Assembly: GCA_015231955.1 (NCBI GenBank)
Contig: JADGAN010000005.1
Location: 1-64,000 of the forward strand
Direction: 5' to 3'
Origin: Oligoflexia bacterium
Lineage (GTDB): Bacteria > Bdellovibrionota > Bacteriovoracia > Bacteriovoracales > Bacteriovoracaceae
Length of the DNA: 64,000 bases
Shown here: positions 1-8,504 of the stretch, in pieces
Numbering within the stretch: position 1 is the stretch's first letter
How the letters are laid out: each line of letters begins with the position of its first letter
Notes under the pieces: model-generated
The model's database searches: none
What the model saw: the letters and a program-made list of their open reading frames with translations, nothing else
Told to the model about the DNA's origin: nothing
Program-made: the position numbers and the translations under genes

Positions 1-77
1 GTTAAGTGCTAAACTTGATGAAGTAAAAAAAATGATCTATGGTTTAATAAAGAGACTTAAAGCTGATAGCAGTAATT

Positions 78-127
78 GCTGATAGCATCTGGATGAAAGT
101 TGATGGTTGAAGGGAGTGAGCAGTTAC
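78..127. repeat. Degenerate half copy of 106-base hairpin repeat
   Basis: The stretch from about 78 to 127 ends in agggagtgagcagttac and matches, with several substitutions, the right-hand arm of two nearly identical 106-base hairpin repeats at 20936-21041 and 24602-24709. The left arm is not recognisable here. A short direct repeat (gctgatagc at 62-70 and again at 78-86) sits at the broken end. It lies just upstream of the DUF2148 gene. Confidence 0.6.
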
Positions 128-151
128 GTAATAACTTGGAAAGGATTTTTT

Positions 152-691
152 ATGGAATTGATTCATGAGGAGAGTATTCGTTTACAAGCGCTCAAGGAGG
201 TTGCCCGCAAGATGCTGATTGCTGCACGAACTGCACCCAAAGCACGCGGAGTAGATAATACCGTTCTAGTGATGATTGAAGATCGAGCAACCATTTTAGA
301 AATCTCAGAAAAGATGCGCCATATGGGTGAAACTTACCAAATGCCCGCTTTTACTCGTGATGCTGAAAACATCTCCGAAACCCCAATCCTACTCTTAATG
401 GGCACTCGCCTCCGCTCTGTCGATCTCAAAAAATGTGGCCTTTGTGGCCATGCAAACTGCCATGAAAAAAATCAATACCCTCACATCCCATGCGCCTTTA
501 ATAGTGGCGATCTTGGTATCGCTATTGGCTCTGCGGTTAGTGTGGCCATGGATCACCGAGTGGATAATCGAATCATGTACACTGTTGGACAAGCAGTCCT
601 CGAACTTGGCCTTCTTGGTAGCGATATCAAAATCGTCTACGCCATTCCCTTGAACGCTGGCCCTAAAAATCCCTTCTTCGACCGCAAATAA
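152..691 (+). CDS. DUF2148 ferredoxin-domain protein
   Basis: A 179-residue protein of the DUF2148 family, small cytoplasmic proteins annotated as ferredoxin-domain containing, with no established reaction. The signature is a cysteine cluster in the middle of the chain, KKCGLCGHANC followed about 11 residues later by a further Cys (PHIPCAF), which could bind an iron-sulfur cluster or zinc. The glycine-rich stretch GDLGIAIGSAVSVA follows, as is usual for the family. The frame is open further upstream, but ATG 152 is preferred because GGAAAGGA (138-145) lies about 6 bases before it, whereas the upstream extension runs into the hairpin repeat. No partner is visible because the next gene is convergent. 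Family assignment is confident; the biochemical role is not known. Confidence 0.85.
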   Translation: MELIHEESIRLQALKEVARKMLIAARTAPKARGVDNTVLVMIEDRATILEISEKMRHMGETYQMPAFTRDAENISETPILLLMGTRLRSVDLKKCGLCGHANCHEKNQYPHIPCAFNSGDLGIAIGSAVSVAMDHRVDNRIMYTVGQAVLELGLLGSDIKIVYAIPLNAGPKNPFFDRK

Positions 692-712
692 AAAGTTATT
701 ATTTAACAGGCC

Positions 713-3700
713 CTAAACAGCAATAGTTAGAGTAAACTTTGTACCTTCTCCTTCCGTTGTTTCAACTTCAATACCACCATTCAATTTACTCAAATTCTTT
801 CTCACAACATCCATGCCCACCCCCCTACCGGAGATCTCTGACACTTCATCTTTGGTACTAAGACCAGAGTGAAAAATCAGTTCCAATTTTCCTTTTTCAT
901 CCAATTGTTCGATTTGCTCTTTACTCAAAATTCCTTTTTTAACTGCCTGCAAGCATACCCTTTGAACATTAACTCCTGCTCCATCATCTTTAATAACAAT
1001 TTCAATTTTATCTTTCATGTCTTTACAGTTAATCTCGATTATACCTTTCTCCTCTTTTCCCATCTTCACCCTCTGTTCTGGCATTTCAATACCATGATCT
1101 AGAGCGTTCCGTACCAAATGCATAATACAATCCTGCAGTAAGTACAGCCTGTTTCGCTCTAGTGAACACTGATCTCCACTTAACTTCATACCAATATTTT
1201 TCTTGAGATCTTTAGACACCTCTTTTACCACCGAGCGGAATTTGTTAATGGAATGTTTGACCGGTAACTCAAGTAATTTGAGAAATTTCTTGTCGACATC
1301 GGCAAACTCTTCATGAGGCATCTTCTTCTGAAATTCGAGGAGATAGTTCTTCATACTGTCAAAGTTGCTGGCAAGAATCTCCAGCGTTTGTGGACGGCCC
1401 TCATTGATCTGTTCATCAACCGCAATATCAGCATAAGCACAGGCCAGTTTAATTAAAGTTTTAAAGCGTAAATAAACATAATTAGGCAAATCTTCTCTTT
1501 GTAAATACCTATCAACAAGAACATTGAGCACAGAATCTTTGTCTTTGGTGACTACCTCCATTGTCCTTAAACATTCTAAGTTATAGGTATTCTTCAAAGT
1601 GAAAAATATTTGGGTAGCAACATAGCTTGTATCATTTAATGGGACAAAATAGCGAATGGCATCCTCCTCCGCTACTCGAACATACTTGGCAAAGGTTTTA
1701 AAGAACTGCTGCTTATCAACTCCTTCTCTTTTTAAAATATTCAGCGAGGTAAGCAAATAGATATTGGCCAAATCAACATGAATTTCAGAAGCACATGGAT
1801 CGGTCAGTAGTTCAATTATCTGCTGCCTCTCCTTTTTATTACTACTGGATCCCAAGTTAAACTGAGAAACCATCGCCAAGAAAACCCAAATCTCGCCCAA
1901 GCAAGTGGATATAGGCGAATAACTTTTCTTATCATAGAGTTCCATTATAACTTTTAAGATATTTATCAAGTGGGAAGCTTTAATTTCATTGAAAAAAGTG
2001 CTTAGGCAATGAACCTGCTCAATAAAATTTGCCTCCTCTTTCTCATCTCCTTTATTTTCAACCAATTTGTCATAGGCCAGGGACAGGCGGTATTGGCAAC
2101 TAAATATACCAATCCAATAATCAAAATTAGTGCTCAAAGCTGAGAAGTTGCTTGAATTGGTAAAAATCTCACAGGCCTGTATTTGAATTTCGGACAAAAG
2201 CTTCAAAAATATTTCTTCGAAAATTTTTGAACCAATCTCTTCCGAAGAGTTGATTTTATCCAAGGAAAGCTCAAATTGGGTTAACTTGGTTGCTAATGTT
2301 TTTCGATTCAATCCAATGCAATCACCTTTACAGCTATGAATATTGTGCTGGATCCTCTCAATAATTTCCGCCTTTTCCTGATTACCTCTTATATTGGCAT
2401 AGATATTTTCGATCTTCTCACTCCCCTCGATTGGAAATCCCTTGCCTCTGAAGGCCCCTCCTATGAGTAGTGATATAGAATTTTCAAACACTTTTAGTTT
2501 TGCATCCAAGCTGCTCAGCAACTCTTCATCACTACCTAGCTTCATTTTGAAGACCTCTTTCGCCAGGCTTCTATAACCATTGATCTGACCCCTTATCAAA
2601 CGAATCCCATCAACAAGATTGACCAGGAGTTCCTTACTCATTTTATCATTTTCACTTTTAGGGTTGTTAATACCTGTGATGATACTCTCCACTGAATGAA
2701 CCATGGAGGAAATGAAGGAGAGACCAAAGACCCGGGCATTACCCTTTATAGTATGGAGTATTCTAAACAAAAGCTGCAACTCATCGACTTCTCTCCCTTC
2801 CATGAATTGATTTCTAATTCTCTTGGCAACATCAATCGACTCCGAGATCATCTTCTCTGCACTCTCAAAGAATTCTTGCAAGTTCTCGACCTTATTGGAT
2901 GCCAACTCCTGAAGCATAATAATCTTTCTATTGACCTCTTCCTTTTGCTTGACCATTTCGGCCTCAAGCTTTTCAAACTCCGTAATGTCCTCTATGACAA
3001 ACATCAATTTTTCCAAGTTGTTATTTTGATCCCAAATGGGATTGTAGGATAACTTTAAAATCTGCTCCTCATGCTTATCATCATATTTGTAGACGATTCT
3101 TGAAGGAAAATAGTCCACCGACAGTTCCCACTGCAACTCACCCTCACCAAATGCCGTATGCATGTTACTTTTTATATAAGCGTATTGCTCTTGTTTCCTG
3201 TCCAAATTTCTATAGACTGTATCAAAGACCGACTTGCCTTTGATGTTTTCCTTAAAGATTGAATTGCTGTATTGAGAGACTGGACTCATAATGGTTCCAT
3301 CGCTGGTTACCGTAAATACCGCCTGTCTCATATTATTGAGCAGATTGGACACACTTTTAAGCGCCTCTTTTAATTCGAAAGTTCGCTCCTCCACTTGTCG
3401 CTCAAGTCCGGCATTGAGTTCCGCCAGCTCCTTATCTCTCTTGGTTATCGCCTTGCTCATACTTTGAAAAGAGTTGGCCAAAAATCCTACTTCATCGGAG
3501 CGATTGATATCGATCTTTTGGTCATAATCTCCATTCGCCATTTTATTAGCAATATGAGTTAGTTTTATTAAGGGATTGGTGATGCTATTGATCAGCAGTA
3601 TAAATAGCGCGCACATGCCCAAAGCAATAACGATGGCAATCCCAATTGTACTTAATAACAAGTTATTTACCTGAGCAAAAATTTCCTTCGTAGGAAGCTC

Positions 3701-4669
3701 GATTACAAATCCCCACTTCTGTGATTGAAATTCTAAAATGGTATAGGAGCGCAAAACGTGTTCCCCAAACAAATTTTTCCCGAGCAATACCTCCGTTTTT
3801 CCTGGCGACTCTTTAAAATTGATAAACTGGTATTCATGGGTGAGATTATTTTTTTCCTTGCTTTTAACCCAGTAATTTAAAAGATAGCTCCCTCCCGCTG
3901 TCTTGTAGTCACTTCTCAAGGAATAATCGGGGCCTATCAGAAAAGTGTACCCCGTTTTTCCCAGACCGTTACGGCCCTGCAATATTTTTTCAATATGCTC
4001 ATTGCTAAGTTCCGCAATCATGACCCCTATTGTTGCCCCAGCAACAATTCCTTCCTCTGTCCGGTCAAACTCAGAAATCACAGGCACACATAAAATTGCT
4101 GAGGCCCGGCCACTGTTTTCATCATAGAAGTAGTCAAAAAACGTTAGCTTGCTCTGGCCTTGCTCAAAGCACTCGGAGTAAGCACTTCCGGCCATTGCTC
4201 CATAAGTAAAATTCTTGCCGTTAATGCCTCCTTCTAAGGAGCTATAAATGACCTGAGATTGATTGTTCACCATGATCAGATTTCTATAATTAAAATTATC
4301 TGCCAACTGCTTCAATCTGGGGTGGTGCTTGTCATAACTTTTTTTGTAAACCTCGCCATAGGTTGCGTCTTCCATCCCACTATGGCCTTCTGCCAGAACG
4401 GCCCCTTGGAATACCACAAACATGTCGGCCATTAGTCGGCCCTTTGCTTGTGAGGCAAAATCATCACCGACTCGCCCCAAATAGCTTTCGAGCTGGGCCA
4501 AACGAGATTTTTGTACAACCTCAATCTGTTCCTTGACTCTATCTTCTAAAATTTTCTTAAAATGAAAGTAATTAACCCCAACCACCGTCACTATGCCTAG
4601 AAAAAAAGCGGTCAAGATGCTGGTCATGAGCTTTGCTTTCAATGAGAAATTTTCAAATGGATTCAACAT
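713..4669 (-). CDS. Membrane CheA-like hybrid sensor kinase (dCache-HAMP-PAS-Hpt-HATPase)
   Basis: A 1318-residue inner-membrane signalling kinase. Domains in order: TM helix about 12-36; extracytoplasmic dCache-type sensor about 37-330; TM helix about 338-361; HAMP about 362-415; coiled coil; PAS about 440-565; Hpt domain with phosphoacceptor His639 in HTIKGNAR; a long helical region about 700-1100 without a recognised domain; and a CheA-type ATPase from about 1184 with N-box LVRNALDHGIE, G1 DDGAG and G2 GRGVGMDVV. There is no CheW-like domain at the C-terminus, so it would not dock to a classical chemoreceptor array. Established knowledge: Hpt-to-receiver transfer. Inference: it feeds the free receivers encoded at 7675-8478. 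Ligand unknown. A purine-rich RBS precedes ATG 4669. Confidence 0.9.
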   Translation of the reverse strand: MLNPFENFSLKAKLMTSILTAFFLGIVTVVGVNYFHFKKILEDRVKEQIEVVQKSRLAQLESYLGRVGDDFASQAKGRLMADMFVVFQGAVLAEGHSGMEDATYGEVYKKSYDKHHPRLKQLADNFNYRNLIMVNNQSQVIYSSLEGGINGKNFTYGAMAGSAYSECFEQGQSKLTFFDYFYDENSGRASAILCVPVISEFDRTEEGIVAGATIGVMIAELSNEHIEKILQGRNGLGKTGYTFLIGPDYSLRSDYKTAGGSYLLNYWVKSKEKNNLTHEYQFINFKESPGKTEVLLGKNLFGEHVLRSYTILEFQSQKWGFVIELPTKEIFAQVNNLLLSTIGIAIVIALGMCALFILLINSITNPLIKLTHIANKMANGDYDQKIDINRSDEVGFLANSFQSMSKAITKRDKELAELNAGLERQVEERTFELKEALKSVSNLLNNMRQAVFTVTSDGTIMSPVSQYSNSIFKENIKGKSVFDTVYRNLDRKQEQYAYIKSNMHTAFGEGELQWELSVDYFPSRIVYKYDDKHEEQILKLSYNPIWDQNNNLEKLMFVIEDITEFEKLEAEMVKQKEEVNRKIIMLQELASNKVENLQEFFESAEKMISESIDVAKRIRNQFMEGREVDELQLLFRILHTIKGNARVFGLSFISSMVHSVESIITGINNPKSENDKMSKELLVNLVDGIRLIRGQINGYRSLAKEVFKMKLGSDEELLSSLDAKLKVFENSISLLIGGAFRGKGFPIEGSEKIENIYANIRGNQEKAEIIERIQHNIHSCKGDCIGLNRKTLATKLTQFELSLDKINSSEEIGSKIFEEIFLKLLSEIQIQACEIFTNSSNFSALSTNFDYWIGIFSCQYRLSLAYDKLVENKGDEKEEANFIEQVHCLSTFFNEIKASHLINILKVIMELYDKKSYSPISTCLGEIWVFLAMVSQFNLGSSSNKKERQQIIELLTDPCASEIHVDLANIYLLTSLNILKREGVDKQQFFKTFAKYVRVAEEDAIRYFVPLNDTSYVATQIFFTLKNTYNLECLRTMEVVTKDKDSVLNVLVDRYLQREDLPNYVYLRFKTLIKLACAYADIAVDEQINEGRPQTLEILASNFDSMKNYLLEFQKKMPHEEFADVDKKFLKLLELPVKHSINKFRSVVKEVSKDLKKNIGMKLSGDQCSLERNRLYLLQDCIMHLVRNALDHGIEMPEQRVKMGKEEKGIIEINCKDMKDKIEIVIKDDGAGVNVQRVCLQAVKKGILSKEQIEQLDEKGKLELIFHSGLSTKDEVSEISGRGVGMDVVRKNLSKLNGGIEVETTEGEGTKFTLTIAV

Positions 4670-4717
4670 TTTTTTGCCTCATAACTTTGCTAGCTTACTT
4701 TACTTAACTTATGATCT

Positions 4718-5389
4718 CTAATTAAACGGATGAGGATTCATCGAGCACTGCTCTTTCTCCGGGATCGTCTTATGAGGAGCATAGAAGCCAGCGCCAGCAA
4801 CCACAAATTTTCCATCATCTTTATCTTTGCACCTTACCACATAAGATATTTTGTCCACCTGCCCCTCGGTTCCCTGGAGAGTCCACTTATAAGGCACCCA
4901 ACAACCCGCTGGTTTTTTCTCAGCAGAGATATTGAATTGCTCAAAAATCTTATAACCATAATACTCTTTATGAGTCAGATCCAAATTGGTTTCAAGCCCA
5001 GGCTTGACCGGATGAAGAAGCATTCTGATCAGGTCGGCCGGAGAATCTTTAGTCAAGTTCTCTGCATAGCTTTCGATCCACACATAGTTATTCTTGCAAT
5101 GGCGATTTCGCATAATCAGAGCGAAGGCCTTCTTATTAAATTCTTCTAGGATCTTTTTTCTCTCTGCAATGTCTTTAATATCCTTAAGATTCCTAAATTT
5201 TTCCATATAGGCCTTTCCTGAACCTAGCGCCTCAATCCATTTACACGATAAAAGGGCGGCACTCTTGGCAGCAGCAGCTAGCCCTTGTGGCGTCTCACAG
5301 TTTTCTTGCCCATTTTCAAAATTATTATTAGCATAAGCTAGTGGCATGAGTGCTAGGGAAGTAATAAATAGTATTACCTTAATATTCAT
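4718..5389 (-). CDS. Secreted protein of unknown function
   Basis: About 223 residues from the preferred ATG at 5389, which has GGAG 7 bases upstream; two in-frame starts upstream (5401 and 5419) lack this spacing. The first 18 residues form a Sec signal peptide (MNIKVILFITSLALMPLAYA, cleavage after AYA). The mature part contains five or more cysteines (CETPQG, LSCKW, HCKNN, GCWVPY, VRCKD, QCSMN), suggesting disulfides in a periplasmic or secreted protein. No family recognised. It lies between the membrane sensor kinase (48 bases downstream) and the phosphorelay operon (about 150 bases upstream), so it could be an accessory periplasmic partner of the dCache sensor, but that is only positional inference. 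Confidence 0.75.
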   Translation of the reverse strand: MNIKVILFITSLALMPLAYANNNFENGQENCETPQGLAAAAKSAALLSCKWIEALGSGKAYMEKFRNLKDIKDIAERKKILEEFNKKAFALIMRNRHCKNNYVWIESYAENLTKDSPADLIRMLLHPVKPGLETNLDLTHKEYYGYKIFEQFNISAEKKPAGCWVPYKWTLQGTEGQVDKISYVVRCKDKDDGKFVVAGAGFYAPHKTIPEKEQCSMNPHPFN

Positions 5390-5541
5390 TTTTTTCTCCA
5401 TTTTATATCCAATGATCAACCCCTCGCGCGTCTAATCGGGATAGATAAAAAAAACTTAAGCTCAACATCAATATAAAAAAATAGAAAAATTTACACAGTT
5501 TTAGTTGGAATGGTGGGAATTCATGGATTTCATGATTTTGG

Positions 5542-6891
5542 TCAACATAGCAAAAATTTTTTCATATTGTTTACAAAGGATGGCCTATAGCGCTCCATGG
5601 AAGTAGCATCTTTTAAAAGCATTTGATTAAAATCCTTAATGGAGATGGGTGCTTTCCCGGATCTTAGCATAGATCTTTCATGATATTCATAGGCAAATTG
5701 AATTATTAAAGATTCAGCACTGAGAGCATCTCCCCTTTTTCCTCTAGGAAATCCACTGCCATCAACCACCTCATGGGTGTTTTCCATCAATTCTCGAATG
5801 GTTCGAGTCAAGGGAAGTTTTCGATCCAAAGCAATTTTCATTCCTTGTAATGGATGCGCCTTGTATATTGCCAGCTCGTCCGCAGTTAAATCTTTTAAAC
5901 CATTTTTTTTCATTTTTCGGTTGATCGATGGGTGCATGAAGATTAGTCCAACATCTGACAACAAAACAGTAATCATAATATCTTCAACAGTTTTTAGATC
6001 TAATTTCAAGGCAAAAAGACCAGCATAAGCAGTTATTGCAGGTATGTGGCTAATCGTTGAGCCCTCTTCCACTCTTAAATTAATGACCTCCCAAAGATCG
6101 TCCACTGCTGCTAAGGAGTTGATTAATTTACCACACAGATCCTTGCAACTATTAAGTAAGGTCTTCCCTTCTTGAAATGAATTAAATTTGCTATAGTCCG
6201 TTAGCAAACACACAAATTCAGCGTAATTCCAACATAAAGTTAAGTACTGGATTCGGCATCTTCTTTCTATTTTAGATGTTGTTTTATAATCAGAATCATT
6301 TATGTACCCTTCATATTTGTCTATATCTATGCGTTTAATATAAAATTCACTCTGTTTCTTCATTTTATCAAACTTGTCCGCATTTAACAAAATGCCTTCG
6401 TTACCACACACCAAAAACTTATTTCTCTGGGAAACATAATAATAAACATTAAAGGGCAAAACCATTCCTTGGGTTAAGTCAGTTGTCTTGATGGGAATGA
6501 ATTCATCTCTTATAATATGTGTACAAAAATATTCCAGTTTTGAACTCGTTTCCAGTTCAGTCTCTAATATAATTACGTTTGCACCACTTTTTATTGCAAA
6601 GGCCGCTTCTTCTTTGGGTATCTTCTGCGGAACAACACAACAAACAAATCCTTTGGGACAAAAAAGTTTTGCTGCCTGAATCTTCTGAGTAATTCCATTC
6701 ATATTGGAATCAGATAATGCAGAAATCATTATCATTCTAATTTTTACTAGATCTTTCTCTTGATCTTCAAAAAAAGCAACTTCGTTGCTCCAGATTTTAA
6801 ACGCATAATTCATGTCTTCACAAAATTTTGTTATAAATTTCACAACATGAGTATCTTGGGAAATTAAAGCAAAATCAATAGGCTCACTCAT
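5542..6891 (-). CDS. Receiver-like plus degenerate HD-GYP protein
   Basis: 449 residues. The N-terminal about 125 residues have the pattern of a pseudo-receiver domain without a clear phosphoacceptor Asp. The C-terminal half (about 260-420) aligns with HD-GYP domains: HIPAITAYAG near 282, then LLSDVG at 310-315 where active enzymes carry an HD pair, HPLQG at 346, and HEVVDGSGFPRG at 373-384 where active enzymes have HHExxDGxGYP. The metal ligand His of HD is Ser312 and the first His of HHE is Thr372. HD-GYP enzymes hydrolyse cyclic di-GMP; the substitutions suggest this copy binds or scaffolds rather than cleaves. It is the last gene of the operon and its ATG overlaps the stop of the preceding gene (TAATG). 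Confidence 0.85.
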   Translation of the reverse strand: MSEPIDFALISQDTHVVKFITKFCEDMNYAFKIWSNEVAFFEDQEKDLVKIRMIMISALSDSNMNGITQKIQAAKLFCPKGFVCCVVPQKIPKEEAAFAIKSGANVIILETELETSSKLEYFCTHIIRDEFIPIKTTDLTQGMVLPFNVYYYVSQRNKFLVCGNEGILLNADKFDKMKKQSEFYIKRIDIDKYEGYINDSDYKTTSKIERRCRIQYLTLCWNYAEFVCLLTDYSKFNSFQEGKTLLNSCKDLCGKLINSLAAVDDLWEVINLRVEEGSTISHIPAITAYAGLFALKLDLKTVEDIMITVLLSDVGLIFMHPSINRKMKKNGLKDLTADELAIYKAHPLQGMKIALDRKLPLTRTIRELMENTHEVVDGSGFPRGKRGDALSAESLIIQFAYEYHERSMLRSGKAPISIKDFNQMLLKDATSMERYRPSFVNNMKKFLLC

Positions 6892-7685
6892 TATGAGATC
6901 TCCAAAAAGATTGTCCCAATATTAGATTCCAGTCCATAGATTATTTTTCCATCTATTTGTTTGACCTCTATATTCTTTTTACTTATAGAAGGGACGGAGA
7001 AGGTTTTATCTATGTTTTTTTGTATCCCTTGTCTAATTCTTCCTCGTAAAATATTAAAAAATTCTTTTATGCAGCCAATAGATTCTTCTTCGTTTAATTT
7101 TATACTATCATCTTGGATGATGGCGGCCGAGAATTTTTCAAAAACATCAACTGGAAAGTACAGACAAATTTGAATTTGAAAACATTTAAAAGAAACTTTT
7201 TGAATACATTCAAGGCAAAGCTCTTCTTTACTTACTGAACTGCTAGTGGCCTTGACCTCACTTCGAATAAGTGTACTAACAACAGCAATCACCTCGGCGG
7301 AGATAATCCCAATGGTTAAATTTAATTGCTCCTTGGCATCTGTGCTGTTGTATTTCATGATGAAGCCATCACATGCTTCCCTGCTTTCGAAAACAGTAAA
7401 AACAACATCGACACCTGTTTTCATTAAAAATTTCTTAACATGAGGATTGATTATCAAATAAGTTTCGTACTTCAAATCCATAATCAATTTAAGTAACTTC
7501 AAAAGTTCACTTTCAGAGCAATTTTCTCCAGGAAAGATATTCTTTAAATCAAAGATGTGAAATTTAACTTCCCTGTTTTCTTTGATGGAACAAAAAAGTT
7601 GCTCAATAGTAAAATCACTACTAGCTACTTCACCTGAGAAAAGATAGTAACAACGATCTTTTGTATCTGTGGTTTCAAATTTCAT
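6891..7685 (-). CDS. STAS-like/CheX-like two-domain protein
   Basis: 264 residues with an N-terminal segment (about 1-110) that has the alternating strand/helix pattern of a STAS or anti-sigma-antagonist-like domain, and a C-terminal segment (about 115-264) resembling CheX/CheC phosphatase folds, with the helix KEFFNILRGRIR matching the E-x-x-N pattern of CheX. CheX proteins dephosphorylate CheY-like receivers. The gene overlaps the upstream receiver gene by 11 bases and the downstream HD-GYP-like gene by one base, so the three are probably translated together. Inference: it modulates the phosphorylation of one of the two adjacent receivers. The STAS assignment is weaker than the CheX assignment. 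Confidence 0.7.
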   Translation of the reverse strand: MKFETTDTKDRCYYLFSGEVASSDFTIEQLFCSIKENREVKFHIFDLKNIFPGENCSESELLKLLKLIMDLKYETYLIINPHVKKFLMKTGVDVVFTVFESREACDGFIMKYNSTDAKEQLNLTIGIISAEVIAVVSTLIRSEVKATSSSVSKEELCLECIQKVSFKCFQIQICLYFPVDVFEKFSAAIIQDDSIKLNEEESIGCIKEFFNILRGRIRQGIQKNIDKTFSVPSISKKNIEVKQIDGKIIYGLESNIGTIFLEIS

Positions 7686-8085
7686 TTTTTACTCTCTCCA
7701 GAGAAGATAAAATTTTATCTTTTAAATCCTCAACTTCAAAAGGTTTTACTAAATAATTTGCAACTCCTAAAGATATCGCATGTATAACATTATCTTTTTC
7801 GGATTCTGCCGTGATCATTATAAAAACAATATGATCAAATTTATGATCAGAGCGAATTTTTTTAAAAAGAGACGGTCCATCGCCATTATCCATACGCCAA
7901 TCACTCAATACAAGCTTAAAGGGAGTTTTTTCTTTATCGCTTTTCACAATCTTCTCAAAAGCTTGGTCACCACTTTCCGCCTGATCGATATTAACAAAAC
8001 CCAATTCTTTTAATCGCTGAACTGTCCAAGATCGAATAACAATGCTATCATCTACAACCAAAGTTTTTATCTCAGAGAAAGACAT
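7675..8085 (-). CDS. CheY-like single-domain response regulator
   Basis: 136 residues, a stand-alone receiver. Acidic pocket VVDDS near 11-15, phosphoacceptor Asp in LSDWRMDNGDG, the switch Thr in MITAESE, and the conserved Lys in YLVKPF are all present, so phosphotransfer should be possible. There is no output domain. A strong RBS (GGAGGAAT) precedes ATG 8085. Likely phosphodonor: the Hpt domain of the CheA-like kinase encoded just upstream in the same operon (8505-11171) and perhaps the membrane kinase at 713-4669. Confidence 0.93.
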   Translation of the reverse strand: MSFSEIKTLVVDDSIVIRSWTVQRLKELGFVNIDQAESGDQAFEKIVKSDKEKTPFKLVLSDWRMDNGDGPSLFKKIRSDHKFDHIVFIMITAESEKDNVIHAISLGVANYLVKPFEVEDLKDKILSSLERVKNEI

Positions 8086-8097
8086 AAGATTCCTCCG

Positions 8098-8478
8098 TTA
8101 TTTTTTATTCATACTTAAAATTTTCGTTACTGCTAGCAGTAACTTTTCTTCAATATATGGTTTAGTAATCCATGCAACAACTCCACACAACTTACCTTTC
8201 TTTTTTAATTCCGGATCAGCTTCTGTAGTCAACATAACAACAGGTGGTTTTTTAGCAATACTGCTATCCTTGAATATCTTCTCGCACATAGAAATACCAT
8301 TCATGTTCGGCATATTCACATCACAAAGAATAAGTTCGGTATCAGTATTTTGCATTAAGGCAATGTGCCCCTTAATTCCATCTGCCCCTTCTATCACCTG
8401 ATAACCGCTTTTTTCCAGAGTTTCCTTCAACTGATCCCTGACTGTTTCGCTATCATCAACAATTAAAATTTTTGGCAT
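8098..8478 (-). CDS. CheY-like single-domain response regulator
   Basis: 126-residue stand-alone receiver with intact pocket: IVDDSE at 6-11, phosphoacceptor Asp in LILCDVNMPNMNG, switch Thr in VMLTTEAD and Lys in WITKPY. It lies 12 bases upstream of the second receiver gene and 26 bases downstream of the kinase gene, with an AAGGAAAA RBS. Two receivers for one soluble kinase is common in systems where one receiver acts as a phosphate sink; which is which cannot be read from the sequence. Confidence 0.93.
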   Translation of the reverse strand: MPKILIVDDSETVRDQLKETLEKSGYQVIEGADGIKGHIALMQNTDTELILCDVNMPNMNGISMCEKIFKDSSIAKKPPVVMLTTEADPELKKKGKLCGVVAWITKPYIEEKLLLAVTKILSMNKK

Positions 8479-8504
8479 AAATAATTTTCCTTGTTTCTAC
8501 ATTC